From positions 625,324 through 689,323 of the forward strand of contig NZ_LN811350.1 of the NCBI RefSeq assembly GCF_001006805.1: a DNA stretch of 64,000 nucleotides, in the 5' to 3' direction. Shown here piece by piece: positions 8,917 to 17,576 of this stretch (positions within the stretch are counted from its first letter, which is position 1; each line of letters starts with the position of its first letter). The notes below the pieces were generated by a model that saw only the letters and a program-made list of their open reading frames with translations, was not told where the DNA came from and searched no databases. Both the position numbers and the translations under genes were made by a program. Origin of the DNA: Microvirga massiliensis (GTDB lineage: Bacteria > Pseudomonadota > Alphaproteobacteria > Rhizobiales > Beijerinckiaceae).

Positions 8917-10329
8917 ATGAGCATGCAGGTCGCCGCTTCGCGTATTGACAATGGGCTCGACGCCGGACGGGCGGCGTGGTGGGCCGAGTTCCGGGCGACC
9001 CTCGCCCTGAGCTGGCCTCTCGTCGCGACGAATGTCGCCCAGAATGCGCTCTTGACGAGCAACGTCCTCCTGATGGGCTGGCTTGGGCCACAAGCCCTTG
9101 CGGCGGGCGCCCTGGGGACGAATCTCTACTTTGCCCTTCTCACTTTCGGGATCGGCCTCGTGACCGCGACCTCGCCGCTCGTTGCGCACGAAGTCGGCCG
9201 CAAACGGCATTCGGTGCGCGAAGTGCGCCGCACCGTGCGCCAGGGCCTGTGGGCGGCGCTGGTCGTCGCCGTCCCGATTACCGCCATCGCGTGGCAGGCC
9301 GAGGCCATCCTGCGAGCCATGGGCCAGGAGCCGAGGCTCGCTGCACTCGCGGGGCCGTATGTACGGATGCTCTGCGGCAGTCTCGTCCCGTTCCTGGCCT
9401 ATCTCGTGCTCCGGCATTTTCTCGCGGCGCTCGGCCGCCCGGGCTGGCCGATGGTGATCGGGCTCCTCGCGGTGCCCCTGAACTTCGGCATCGCATGGAC
9501 CCTCATGTTCGGCCACTTCGGAGCACCGGCTCTCGGGCTTCCCGGCGTCGGCGTCGCAACAGTCGTTTCGAGCACCTTCACGCTGATCGCCGTGATCGTC
9601 TCGGATCGGCGCTTGCGCCGGTACCATGTGTTCGGCCGGTTCTGGCGTCCCGACTGGCCGCGTTTCCGCGCCGTCTGGCGACTCGGCGTGCCGATCGGCT
9701 GCACGCTTGCCTTCGAGACGACGGTCTTCAATGCCGCGGCCTTCCTGATGGGCCGCATCGGGGCGGACGAACTGGCCGCGCATGCGGTCGCGATTCAGAT
9801 CGCATCCTTCTGTTTCATGGTGCCGTTCGGGATCGGCCAGGCAGTCACCGTGCGGGTAGGACGCTTTCAGGGGGCGCGGGATCCGTCCGGCGTCACGCGG
9901 GCTGGATGGACGGCCTTCGCACTCGGCGTCGGCTTCATGACCTTCACGGCGCTGACGATGCTGTTCGCGCCGCAGCATCTCCTCGGTCTCTTCCTCGATT
10001 TCGGGCAGCCCGAGAACATGCGGGTCATCGGATTTGCGGTGGAGTTCCTCCTGCTCGCAGCCATCTTCCAGGTTGCCGATGGGGCACAGGCCGTTGGCGC
10101 CGGCATGCTTCGCGGCCTGCACGATACGCGCATGCCGATGCTGTTCGCAGCCCTCGGGTATTGGGGCGTCGGCCTGCCGCTGGGATTCGGCCTCGCCTTC
10201 GGGACCAGCCTGCGCGGGATCGGGATCTGGATCGGCCTCGCGGCCGGGCTTGGGGTCGTGGCGGTGCTCATGCTCCACCGCTGGATCAACCGCGAGCGCC
10301 TCGGACTGGTGCGGACCGCAGGCGCCTGA
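8917..10329 (+). CDS. MATE-family multidrug/metabolite efflux transporter
   Basis: A 470-residue, strongly hydrophobic protein with about 12 predicted membrane segments in two homologous halves, the normal MATE length. Family signatures include LALSWPLVATNVAQNALL at the start of helix 1 and FGIGQAVTVRVG in the second half. MATE proteins are Na+- or H+-driven antiporters in the inner membrane. It is divergent from the amidoligase/amidotransferase operon with a shared short promoter region, so export of that system's product is a reasonable inference. The start is ATG 8917; an in-frame ATG two codons later is equally possible. Confidence 0.92.
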   Translation: MSMQVAASRIDNGLDAGRAAWWAEFRATLALSWPLVATNVAQNALLTSNVLLMGWLGPQALAAGALGTNLYFALLTFGIGLVTATSPLVAHEVGRKRHSVREVRRTVRQGLWAALVVAVPITAIAWQAEAILRAMGQEPRLAALAGPYVRMLCGSLVPFLAYLVLRHFLAALGRPGWPMVIGLLAVPLNFGIAWTLMFGHFGAPALGLPGVGVATVVSSTFTLIAVIVSDRRLRRYHVFGRFWRPDWPRFRAVWRLGVPIGCTLAFETTVFNAAAFLMGRIGADELAAHAVAIQIASFCFMVPFGIGQAVTVRVGRFQGARDPSGVTRAGWTAFALGVGFMTFTALTMLFAPQHLLGLFLDFGQPENMRVIGFAVEFLLLAAIFQVADGAQAVGAGMLRGLHDTRMPMLFAALGYWGVGLPLGFGLAFGTSLRGIGIWIGLAAGLGVVAVLMLHRWINRERLGLVRTAGA

Positions 10330-10695
10330 TCACGCGCAGAGTCGGGTATCGGGGCGCCGGTCTGATTCCGACTCGGGGCACCTGTCCATCATGCATCGCC
10401 CGTCATTGCTTCACGTCGTTCGCCATGACGAGGAGACATTGGGATGGGCTGCGTCGTGTGCCGACCACGGCTCGCGGTGGCGGTAGCCAGTCATGATGGC
10501 ATACCCAGGCTAAAGTCCTGAAAAGGCAGCGTTGAATCACGAAAATCGGGGCCGCGCGAATCGAATGCAGGCTATCGAATCGATCTGACGGAAGCGGAAG
10601 TTCCCCCGTTTGCCAATGGAGGTGCCTTATTCTCGCCGTGTTTGACCGCTGGTTGATGGCATCAACGGCTGATTAAGCACGATCAAGGGGAACCG
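10330..10695. other. Intergenic region upstream of rlpA with two palindromes
   Basis: A 366-bp gap with no supported gene. It holds a REP-like palindrome at 10401-10430 and a short perfect inverted repeat, GTTGAT-GGC-ATCAAC, at 10652-10666, about 30 bp before the rlpA start. The latter may be an operator or a leader hairpin. Confidence 0.5.
10401..10430. repeat. REP-like palindromic element (degenerate copy)
   Basis: CGTCATTGC at 10401-10409 and GCCATGACG at 10422-10430 form imperfect inverted arms. The ends match those of the larger palindromes at 31096-31176 and 38742-38858, so this looks like a diverged member of the same dispersed family. Confidence 0.45.
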
Positions 10696-11112
10696 ATGCG
10701 CAAACTACTGTTGCGGACGCCGATCTTCGCGCCGATGATCTTGCTTGCCGCCTGCAATACTGGCGCAACCAATACGGCATCTCTCGATATCGCCGCGCCA
10801 GAAGCAGCGTCGAAACCCGCCGGCCCCAAGATCCAGTCCGGTTCAGCATCGTGGTACCAAATGGGTCGGCGAACGGCGAATGGAGAGGCCTTCCGGCCGG
10901 AAGGTATGACGGCGGCCCATCGGACGCTTCCCTTCGGTACCCGCGTACGTGTCGTGAACGAGAAGAGCGGCCGCTCCGTCGTGGTCCGTATCAACGATCG
11001 CGGTCCCTTCACGGGCGGGCGCATCATCGATCTCGCGCGTGGGCCCGCCAAGGAGCTCGGAATGATCGGTGAGGGCGTGAGCTACGTTTCGCTGCACCAG
11101 GTTATCGAGTGA
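10696..11112 (+). CDS. rlpA: RlpA-family lipoprotein (septal ring / peptidoglycan-associated)
   Basis: A 138-residue lipoprotein. The signal peptide ends in the lipobox LAAC, with Cys19 as the lipidation site. The double-psi beta-barrel follows: SGSASWYQMGRRTANGE, then AAHRTLPFGTRVRV and VVRINDRGPF. RlpA proteins act on or bind peptidoglycan; some are lytic transglycosylases for glycan strands lacking stem peptides. The Asp and His positions expected for activity (INDRGP and AAHRTLP) are present. This is a short form without the C-terminal SPOR domain, as is common in alphaproteobacteria. Ribosome binding is by AAGGGG just before ATG 10696. Confidence 0.9.
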   Translation: MRKLLLRTPIFAPMILLAACNTGATNTASLDIAAPEAASKPAGPKIQSGSASWYQMGRRTANGEAFRPEGMTAAHRTLPFGTRVRVVNEKSGRSVVVRINDRGPFTGGRIIDLARGPAKELGMIGEGVSYVSLHQVIE

Positions 11113-11244
11113 GTCGACCGCAGTTTCGGGAAGTTCGGGGCTTCTCCTGACCCGGCAGTGCATTCGCAGAGCCGCCAGACAGGGTTAGAAGCTTCTTAAT
11201 CCATCGACGCGACTATCAGCCCGATTCGGGTCAAGGGTTGCGTC

Positions 11245-11598
11245 ATGGACACGGAATCGCTGCCAGCGAACGTCATTCGCTTCCGGAGTGCGCGTTCGCC
11301 TTTCGCGGCACGGCGGGATCAGCGGAGCCTTATGGATGCCGTCTATATGGCGGGTTCTCTGCCCATCGCCGCTGACGACAGCGCCACGAAAGCCATGGCG
11401 ACGCGCCTGACGATCTTCGGTTTCGTGGTCATCGACGAGATCCAGGCGGACGGCAGCGCCCGGCGCCTACGTCCCTCGGAGGCTGTCCGGGCCTCCACGG
11501 ACCGTCCCTGGCGGGTCGCGAAGCCGACGAGCCGTTATGCTCTGGCCGACGGCATTCCGGCGAGCGATGCCTCCTTGTTCAAGGCGAGTCCCGCCTAG
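11245..11598 (+). CDS. Hypothetical protein, 117 residues
   Basis: An open frame from ATG 11245, with AAGGG about nine bases upstream. There is no signal peptide, membrane segment or known motif. The protein is rich in Arg, Ala and Ser, with a middle hydrophobic strand (MATRLTIFGFVVIDEI) that could be part of a small folded domain. It stands alone between rlpA and another small gene on the same strand. The ribosome-binding site and clean frame support it; function is unknown. Confidence 0.6.
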   Translation: MDTESLPANVIRFRSARSPFAARRDQRSLMDAVYMAGSLPIAADDSATKAMATRLTIFGFVVIDEIQADGSARRLRPSEAVRASTDRPWRVAKPTSRYALADGIPASDASLFKASPA

Positions 11599-11691
11599 AC
11601 GCCTCTGGAATTTCCCACCCGGCGTGCCGCCGGGGAGAATGCTGTAGGCTCGGCGCTGGTCGGCCCCGTTTGCCGCCCTAGAGTAAGGCTC

Positions 11692-11997
11692 ATGTATCTC
11701 GTCCAGATCCTGCTCCCCCTCGCTGACAACGATGGCGTCGCGTTCACGCGCGAGGATTTCGCGCAGGTGCGGGGCGAGCTCGCCGAACGGTTCGGAGGCA
11801 TTACGACGTTTACGCGCGCGCCTGCGGAGGGCGTCTGGACGGAAGTCGGCGGGTCGCGTCGCGATGATCTCTTCGTTTTCGAGGTCATGGCCCGCGACAT
11901 CGACCATGCGTGGTGGGAGCGCTATCGTGCCGAGCTCGAACGCCGGTTTCGCCAGGAAACCCTGGTAGTTCGCTCCATCAAAGTCGACATGCTCTAA
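11692..11997 (+). CDS. Hypothetical protein, 101 residues, alpha/beta type
   Basis: Starts at ATG 11692, with AAGG five bases upstream. The sequence alternates strands and amphipathic helices (YLVQILLPL; FAQVRGELAERFGG; LFVFEVMARDID; WWERYRAELERRF). It resembles small uncharacterised proteins found in many proteobacteria, but I cannot attach a function. It has no export signal, so it is probably cytoplasmic and a small dimeric alpha/beta fold. Confidence 0.72.
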   Translation: MYLVQILLPLADNDGVAFTREDFAQVRGELAERFGGITTFTRAPAEGVWTEVGGSRRDDLFVFEVMARDIDHAWWERYRAELERRFRQETLVVRSIKVDML

Positions 11998-12137
11998 AAT
12001 CGCCTCACCGGATCGCCCCCGAGACGGAAGGGGTCATTGCGCCTCGAATTGATGCGATTGCGTTGCGACCGGAAAGCGGAGCCGCCCGGATGGAACCAAT
12101 GCGGGCGCTACCGCCTTTCACGATGGCGGAGATCAGC

Positions 12138-12452
12138 ATGACCACCAAGCCCCTAATCGTTTCAATTCCCCATAACCTCGGCAAGGCCGAGGCGATGCGC
12201 CGGCTTCAGGCCGGCGTTGGGAAAGTCCATGGGCAGTTCGGTGCATCTCTCGCCTCTCTCGAGGAGAACTGGAACGGCGACCGCATGGACTTCCGAGTCG
12301 GCGCTCTAGGTCAAACCATTACGGGTCATCTCGACGTTGCGGATGACGCCGTCAATGTCGAAGTGCAACTTCCTTGGGTGCTCGCCCTGGCGGCCGAAAA
12401 AGCCCGCAACTTTATCCGCAAGCAAGGGCAATTACTTTTGACCAAGCAGTAA
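12138..12452 (+). CDS. Polyhydroxyalkanoic acid system family protein
   Basis: A 104-residue protein matching the PHA_gran_rgn family: VSIPHNLGKAEAMRRLQ at the N terminus, a WNGDRMDFRV strand, a GHLDVADDAVNVEVQLPW segment and a basic C-terminal helix. The family is associated with polyhydroxyalkanoate granules, but its biochemical role is unsettled. ATG 12138 is preferred because GGAG lies seven bases upstream and the conserved region begins directly after it; the longer frame from 11910 overlaps the previous gene. The ccr/ecm pair at 55.7-59.2 kb belongs to connected acetyl-CoA/PHB metabolism. Confidence 0.82.
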   Translation: MTTKPLIVSIPHNLGKAEAMRRLQAGVGKVHGQFGASLASLEENWNGDRMDFRVGALGQTITGHLDVADDAVNVEVQLPWVLALAAEKARNFIRKQGQLLLTKQ

Positions 12453-12602
12453 AGATGTCGACCTTCGCCTTAGGTCAATTGGCGTGAAATAGCAGTAGAT
12501 CCGAGTTTCGCTGGCGGCAGCGAGTGCCCTTGTCTGATCCGTTCTCGTCGTTACCGGTGCACGATAGAGGCGAGCACACCATTCAACCATGTGAGTAGCG
12601 CT

Positions 12603-12627
12603 GGAACCTTTTGCGGGTATGAGCGTT
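12603..12627 (+). promoter_or_regulatory. EcfG-type general stress promoter for the glycan operon
   Basis: GGAAC at 12603-12607, a 16-bp spacer, and CGTT at 12624-12627 match the alphaproteobacterial EcfG (general stress sigma) consensus exactly. The next start codon downstream is ATG 12733 of the glycosyltransferase. The promoter lies inside the 5' extension of the longer open frame from 12619, which argues for the 12733 start. Confidence 0.7.
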
Positions 12628-12732
12628 ATGTCGTGGATCCCCTATCTCCCGGCTGATCCACCGACATCGACATCCCCTTGCGTGGGCTGTAGCGCCTGCC
12701 CGAGATGCTGTGTCCGACATAAAGGTTCGCGC

Positions 12733-13941
12733 ATGCAAGAGCGTTCGACTGTGCCGTCGTATGCTGCTCGTTCATTTGTTGCCAATTCCGAGAAGCCGTT
12801 TCTTTTCTGCTTTTCCCACCTGCGATGGGACTTCGTATGGCAGCGGCCTCAACATCTCTTGAGCCGCGCGGCGCATCATTACCATGTGCTGTTCATCGAA
12901 GAGCCGTTGTTTCGCCCCGGTATCGAGCCCCGTATGGAAATGACCCGCCATCCGGAAGGTGTCACGGTTGCGGTTCCCGTTCTCCCCGAAGGACTGAGTT
13001 CCGAAGACGTCATTCTCGAGCAACGAGAACTCGTCGAGGACTTGGTCATAAGCCAGGGGGACGGTTCGCGCGTGTTCTGGTACTACACGCCGATGGCGAT
13101 GGCCTTTACGGCTCATCTGGACTGCGAACTGTGTGTCTACGACAACATGGACGAGCTCTCGCTCTTCCGCGGCGCGTCTCGCGAACTCCTCGATTTCGAA
13201 AGCGAATTGTTCGGACGGGCGGACGTCGTCTTCACGGGTGGAATGAGCCTCTATGAAGCGAAGCGGCAGCGCCATCACAATGTGCACAGCTTTCCATCAT
13301 CGATCGACTTCGATCACTTCTCAAAAGCCCGCGTGATTGATGCGGATCCCGATGATCAGGCTTCGATTGCGCATCCACGGCTCGGGTTCTTCGGCGTCAT
13401 CGATGAGCGTATGGATATCGATCTGGTGCGCGAGGTCGCGTCCCTGAGGCCCGCGTGGCAGCTTGTCATGATCGGGCCTGTCGTGAAGATCGATCCTGCA
13501 GGGCTGCCCCGGCTCGCCAATATCCATTGGCTCGGCTCGAAATCATACAAGCAGCTTCCCCAGTACCTGGCCGGCTGGGATGTCGGCTTTATGCCGTTCG
13601 CCCTCAACGAAGCGACACGCTTCATCAGTCCGACGAAGACTCCCGAATTCCTCGCCGCGGGCGTCCCCGTCGTGTCGACTCCGATCACGGACGTAGTGCG
13701 TCCCTACGGCGATAAAAGGTTCGTCGAGATTGCGAAGTCTCCGGCGGACGTGATCGAGAAGGCCGAACTGCTCATGCAGCGTCCGCGTGAGCCGTGGCTG
13801 CAGCGGGTCGATCGGCATCTTGCGGCAGGATCCTGGGACAAGACCTGGGCCGCGATGCACATGCTCATGTTTGAGTCCCTCGACACAGGTCTCAGCACTA
13901 CGGCCACGACCCGCACCTATTTTCCCACTCCCGCTGAGTGA
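12733..13941 (+). CDS. GT-B glycosyltransferase (group 1 / GT4-like)
   Basis: A 402-residue cytoplasmic glycosyltransferase. The N-terminal Rossmann half opens with FSHLRWDFVWQRPQHLLSR, typical of a group of exopolysaccharide transferases. The C-terminal half has FISPTKTPEFLAAGVPVVST, the nucleotide-sugar binding region of group-1 enzymes. The start is ATG 12733, with AAAGG upstream; a longer frame from 12619 would contain the stress promoter. It is followed after 58 bp by UDP-galactopyranose mutase, so a galactofuranose donor is a natural guess. The sugar and acceptor are not visible from sequence. Confidence 0.85.
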   Translation: MQERSTVPSYAARSFVANSEKPFLFCFSHLRWDFVWQRPQHLLSRAAHHYHVLFIEEPLFRPGIEPRMEMTRHPEGVTVAVPVLPEGLSSEDVILEQRELVEDLVISQGDGSRVFWYYTPMAMAFTAHLDCELCVYDNMDELSLFRGASRELLDFESELFGRADVVFTGGMSLYEAKRQRHHNVHSFPSSIDFDHFSKARVIDADPDDQASIAHPRLGFFGVIDERMDIDLVREVASLRPAWQLVMIGPVVKIDPAGLPRLANIHWLGSKSYKQLPQYLAGWDVGFMPFALNEATRFISPTKTPEFLAAGVPVVSTPITDVVRPYGDKRFVEIAKSPADVIEKAELLMQRPREPWLQRVDRHLAAGSWDKTWAAMHMLMFESLDTGLSTTATTRTYFPTPAE

Positions 13942-13999
13942 GCGGTCCGGCGCAATCGCGACTGCATCCTGCTTCTATCCCTGAACCACGAGTGTATTC

Positions 14000-15154
14000 A
14001 TGTATGACTGGCTGATCGTCGGTGCAGGTTTCGCTGGCAGTACCCTGGCAGAGCGCCTCGCGAGTGTACGCAACGAGCGTGTGCTTCTGATCGACCGCCG
14101 CCCCCATATCGGCGGCAATGCTTACGACCGGTACAATGACGATGGTCTGCTCATCCATCAGTACGGTCCCCACATCTTCCACACGAACTCGCAGCAAATC
14201 TTCGATTATCTTTCCCGCTTCACGGAGTGGAATTTCTACGAGCATCGAGTGCTTGCGCAGGTCGACGGCATGCTCGTACCGATCCCGATCAACCTCGATA
14301 CGATCAACCGGCTCTATGACCTGACTCTGACCTCCGATGATCTCGAAAAGTGGTTCGCGGCTCGCGCCGAGCCGGTCGAGGAGATCAGAACCTCGGAGGA
14401 CGCCGTTGTCTCGAAAGTGGGACGCGAACTCTACGAGAAGTTCTTCCGCGGCTATACACGCAAGCAATGGGGCCTTGACCCGTCGGAACTCGACAAATCG
14501 GTGACGTCGCGTGTTCCGACGCGCACCAATCAAGATGACCGCTACTTCGGCGACGAGTTCCAGTTCATGCCGAAGCACGGTTACACGCGTATGTTCGAGC
14601 GGATGGTGGATCATCCGAACATTCACGTGATGACCCAAACGGATTATCGGGACATTCGTGATATCGTACCCCACCGCCGGGTAATCTTCACCGGCCCGAT
14701 CGATGAGTTTTTCGACTTTCGCTTCGGGAAATTGCCTTACCGCTCCCTAGGCTTCAAGCATATCACCCTCGACAAGGCCTGGTATCAACCGGTCGGAGTC
14801 GTGAACTTTCCTCAGACGGAGGCTTATACCCGGATTACGGAATACAAGCATCTGACTGGACAAGAGCACCCCAAAACCGCACTCACGTATGAATACCCGT
14901 CTGCGGAGGGAGATCCCTACTATCCCATTCCCAAACCCGAAAACCAGGAGCTGTTCAAGCGCTACGAGCGCCTCGCTCTGGCAACACCGAATGTCTGGTT
15001 TGTCGGTCGGCTCGCGACGTACCGCTACTACAACATGGACCAGATCGTAGGGCAGGCTCTCGCCACCTTCAGGCGGATTGGCGACGCCGTTCCGCTTCCA
15101 TCGGACCAGATGGTGGTCGAAGTCATCAGGAGCAAGGCGTCTCTCGCGTCCTGA
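14000..15154 (+). CDS. glf: UDP-galactopyranose mutase
   Basis: A 384-residue flavoenzyme that converts UDP-galactopyranose to UDP-galactofuranose. The FAD-binding motif GAGFAGSTLAERLA lies at about residues 8-21. LIDRRPHIGGNAYD and YGPHIFHTN are strong Glf signatures, as are FRGYTRKQWG, LTYEYPSAEGDPYYP and VGRLATYRYYNMDQ. Length is normal. It sits between the glycosyltransferase and the glycosidase/reductase fusion in one orientation with short gaps, presumably one operon. Its presence is the best clue that the island makes a galactofuranose-containing glycan. Confidence 0.96.
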   Translation: MYDWLIVGAGFAGSTLAERLASVRNERVLLIDRRPHIGGNAYDRYNDDGLLIHQYGPHIFHTNSQQIFDYLSRFTEWNFYEHRVLAQVDGMLVPIPINLDTINRLYDLTLTSDDLEKWFAARAEPVEEIRTSEDAVVSKVGRELYEKFFRGYTRKQWGLDPSELDKSVTSRVPTRTNQDDRYFGDEFQFMPKHGYTRMFERMVDHPNIHVMTQTDYRDIRDIVPHRRVIFTGPIDEFFDFRFGKLPYRSLGFKHITLDKAWYQPVGVVNFPQTEAYTRITEYKHLTGQEHPKTALTYEYPSAEGDPYYPIPKPENQELFKRYERLALATPNVWFVGRLATYRYYNMDQIVGQALATFRRIGDAVPLPSDQMVVEVIRSKASLAS

Positions 15155-15182
15155 TCCGAGTCAAACAACTAGCGAGAACCAA

Positions 15183-17351
15183 ATGCAGGATCTCAAGCTC
15201 TGGGGCGGGATCGAATGCACCGTTGCCCGGATCGGCAGCGAGGTGCGGGATCAATCCCGGAAGACGGGTCACCATGCTCGGCTCGACGATCTCAATCGCA
15301 TCGCCGAACTCGGAATCAGGACGCTGCGCTATCCAGTCCTGTGGGAAACCGTCTCTCCAGCTTCTCCGGATTTGGCCGATTTTTCATGGCACGACGAGCG
15401 CCTTACGCGTTTGCGGGAACTCGGCATACGACCGATCGTGACGCTCTGCCATCACGGCAGCGGGCCAAGCTATACCAGTCTCACAGACCCGGATTTTGCG
15501 GATCTCTTCGCGGCCCATGCGAGGAGGGTCGCCGAACGCTATCCGGAGGTGACGCATTACACGCCGGTGAACGAGCCGCTGACGACCGCACGTTTCAGCG
15601 GCCTCTACGGACACTGGTATCCACACGGGACGAGCTACCGCTCATTCCTGAGGGCCCTTGTCAACGAATGCACGGCCACGGTCCTCGCAATGCGGGCAAT
15701 CCGGGAAGTGCGCCCGGATGCTCAGCTCGTCCAGACGGAGGATTTCGGGAAGACGTTCTCGACGCCTCTTCTCGACTATCAGGCGAGGCACGAGAACGAG
15801 CGGCGCTGGCTGACATTCGACCTCCTCTGCGGACAGGTTCGGCGGGACCAACCGTGGTGGCGGATCCTGCTGGATCACGGAATCTCGGAATTCGAGCTCG
15901 AGCTCTTCCGCGCGGGCGATGCAGCGCCGGATATCATAGGGATCAACCACTATCTCACCAGCGAGCGCTATCTCGACCAGCGCCTGTCGCGCTATCCGGA
16001 GCACCACTGGGGCGGCAACGGGCAGCACCGCTACGCCGATGCCGAGGCCGTCAGGGTGCCGCTGCCCCGAGAGCAGATCGGTCCCGCGCCGCGCCTGCGC
16101 GAGGTCTGGGAACGTTATCGCCGTCCGATTGCCGTCACGGAAGTGCACCATGGTTGCACACGGGAAGAGCAATTACGGTGGCTGGTCGAGGTCTGGAATG
16201 CCGCCCGCCAGGTCAGATCCGAAGGCGCCGACATTCGCGCCGTCACGGTCTGGTCCCTGTTCGGAACGGTGGACTGGAACAGCCTGCTGACGCGAGCGGA
16301 CGGTTGCTATGAACCGGGGCCGTTCGATATCCGGGGGCCGGCTCCGCGCCGAACAGCCCTCGCTCGGGCAGCACAGGCGCTGGCTGAGCACGGACATTTC
16401 GATCATCCGGTACTCGACCGGGCAGGATGGTGGCGGCGCGACGTCCGGTTTTACCGTCCGCCGCTCGTAGCATCGAACAAATGCCAGCTCGCCGGGTCGC
16501 CCCGCCGGCTCCTCATCACCGGGGCAACCGGTACGCTCGGGCAGGCCTTCTCCTGCATATGCGCCCTGCGCGGGCTCGACCATGTGCTGGTCTCCCGGAA
16601 GGAGATGGACATCGCTGACCCCGCGAGCGTGGCGGCGGCTCTCGCCTGCCATCGCCCGTGGGCGGTGATCAACACCGCGGGCTATGTTCGGGTCGCCGAT
16701 GCGGAACGGGATCCGGAGACCTGCTTTCGTGAGAACGCCGCCGGTGCGGAAGTGCTGGCCAAGACCTGTGCCGAGGCCGGGCTCCCACTCCTGACATTCT
16801 CGTCGGATCTCGTCTTCGACGGACGAGCTGAGCGAGCTTACATCGAGACGGACGAAGTCGCTCCGAGTTGCGTTTACGGCGCCAGCAAGGCGGAGGCGGA
16901 GCGGCGCGTTCTCTCCGTTCACCCGGATGCCTTGATCATTCGAACGAGCGCCTTCTTCGGTCCATGGGATCGCTACAACTTCGCCTTTGACGTGTTGCGG
17001 AAGCTTTCCATAGGGGAACACGTCATCGCCGGAATCGACAAGGTGTCACCGACCTATGTGCCGGATCTGGTTCACGGCGCTCTCGACCTCCTGATCGATG
17101 AAGAGACGGGCATTCGCCACTTGGCCAACGAAGGTGAGATTTCCTGGCACGACTTTGCCGTTGCCGTTGCCGAGCGGGCGAGCTTCAACAAGGCCAGGGT
17201 CGCGGCCGCGGCCGACACTCCCGTGCTCAACACGGCTCTGTCGACGGCGCACGGAGCCATCCTTCCCGTTTTCGAAAGTGCGCTGGACCGCTTCTTTGCT
17301 GATAGCAAACTCGATTGGACCGTCGACACCTCGAGAGTGGCTGCGGAGTAG
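15183..17351 (+). CDS. Fusion of a GH1-like glycosidase domain and an RmlD-like sugar-nucleotide reductase
   Basis: A 722-residue two-domain protein. Residues 1-430 form a clan GH-A barrel like family 1 beta-glycosidases: the acid/base is Glu131 in YTPVNEPLT and the probable nucleophile Glu320 in IAVTEVHHG. Residues 441-722 form an extended short-chain dehydrogenase of the dTDP-4-dehydrorhamnose reductase type, with LLITGATGTLGQAF binding NAD(P), SSDLVFDG and the YGASKAE catalytic Tyr/Lys. The protein has no signal peptide, so both domains should be cytoplasmic. The start is ATG 15183, 28 bp after glf. A hydrolase coupled to nucleotide-sugar reduction suggests transglycosylation or remodelling of an intermediate (inference). 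Confidence 0.88.
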   Translation: MQDLKLWGGIECTVARIGSEVRDQSRKTGHHARLDDLNRIAELGIRTLRYPVLWETVSPASPDLADFSWHDERLTRLRELGIRPIVTLCHHGSGPSYTSLTDPDFADLFAAHARRVAERYPEVTHYTPVNEPLTTARFSGLYGHWYPHGTSYRSFLRALVNECTATVLAMRAIREVRPDAQLVQTEDFGKTFSTPLLDYQARHENERRWLTFDLLCGQVRRDQPWWRILLDHGISEFELELFRAGDAAPDIIGINHYLTSERYLDQRLSRYPEHHWGGNGQHRYADAEAVRVPLPREQIGPAPRLREVWERYRRPIAVTEVHHGCTREEQLRWLVEVWNAARQVRSEGADIRAVTVWSLFGTVDWNSLLTRADGCYEPGPFDIRGPAPRRTALARAAQALAEHGHFDHPVLDRAGWWRRDVRFYRPPLVASNKCQLAGSPRRLLITGATGTLGQAFSCICALRGLDHVLVSRKEMDIADPASVAAALACHRPWAVINTAGYVRVADAERDPETCFRENAAGAEVLAKTCAEAGLPLLTFSSDLVFDGRAERAYIETDEVAPSCVYGASKAEAERRVLSVHPDALIIRTSAFFGPWDRYNFAFDVLRKLSIGEHVIAGIDKVSPTYVPDLVHGALDLLIDEETGIRHLANEGEISWHDFAVAVAERASFNKARVAAAADTPVLNTALSTAHGAILPVFESALDRFFADSKLDWTVDTSRVAAE

Positions 17352-17576
17352 GCGCACTCGCCAATGCGCACAAAGGCTGCAAGGCGGGAGTGTTATGAGA
17401 CTTCAGAGGTCAGCACCGCCGATTCACCCGCCGCTCTTCGGGCCGAACTCGCCCGTGGAGGGCGAGACAGAGCCGCACCTCTTCCCCAGCGGCATAGGTG
17501 GGACGCGAAGCATCTGAGGGACAGGGGAGTCGCGACCCTGCGTGATGAAGCTCCTATGCTCCGTGATCCGCAATCC

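Noticed and set aside
8824..10278. Upstream extension of the amidoligase frame (to 837 codons)
   Set aside because: It is antisense to the MATE gene and has no family similarity; a good ribosome-binding site and start exist at 8823.
12619..12732. 38-codon N-terminal extension of the glycosyltransferase
   Set aside because: It contains the EcfG-type promoter and a Cys/Pro-rich sequence unlike the family; ATG 12733 has an AAAGG ribosome-binding site.
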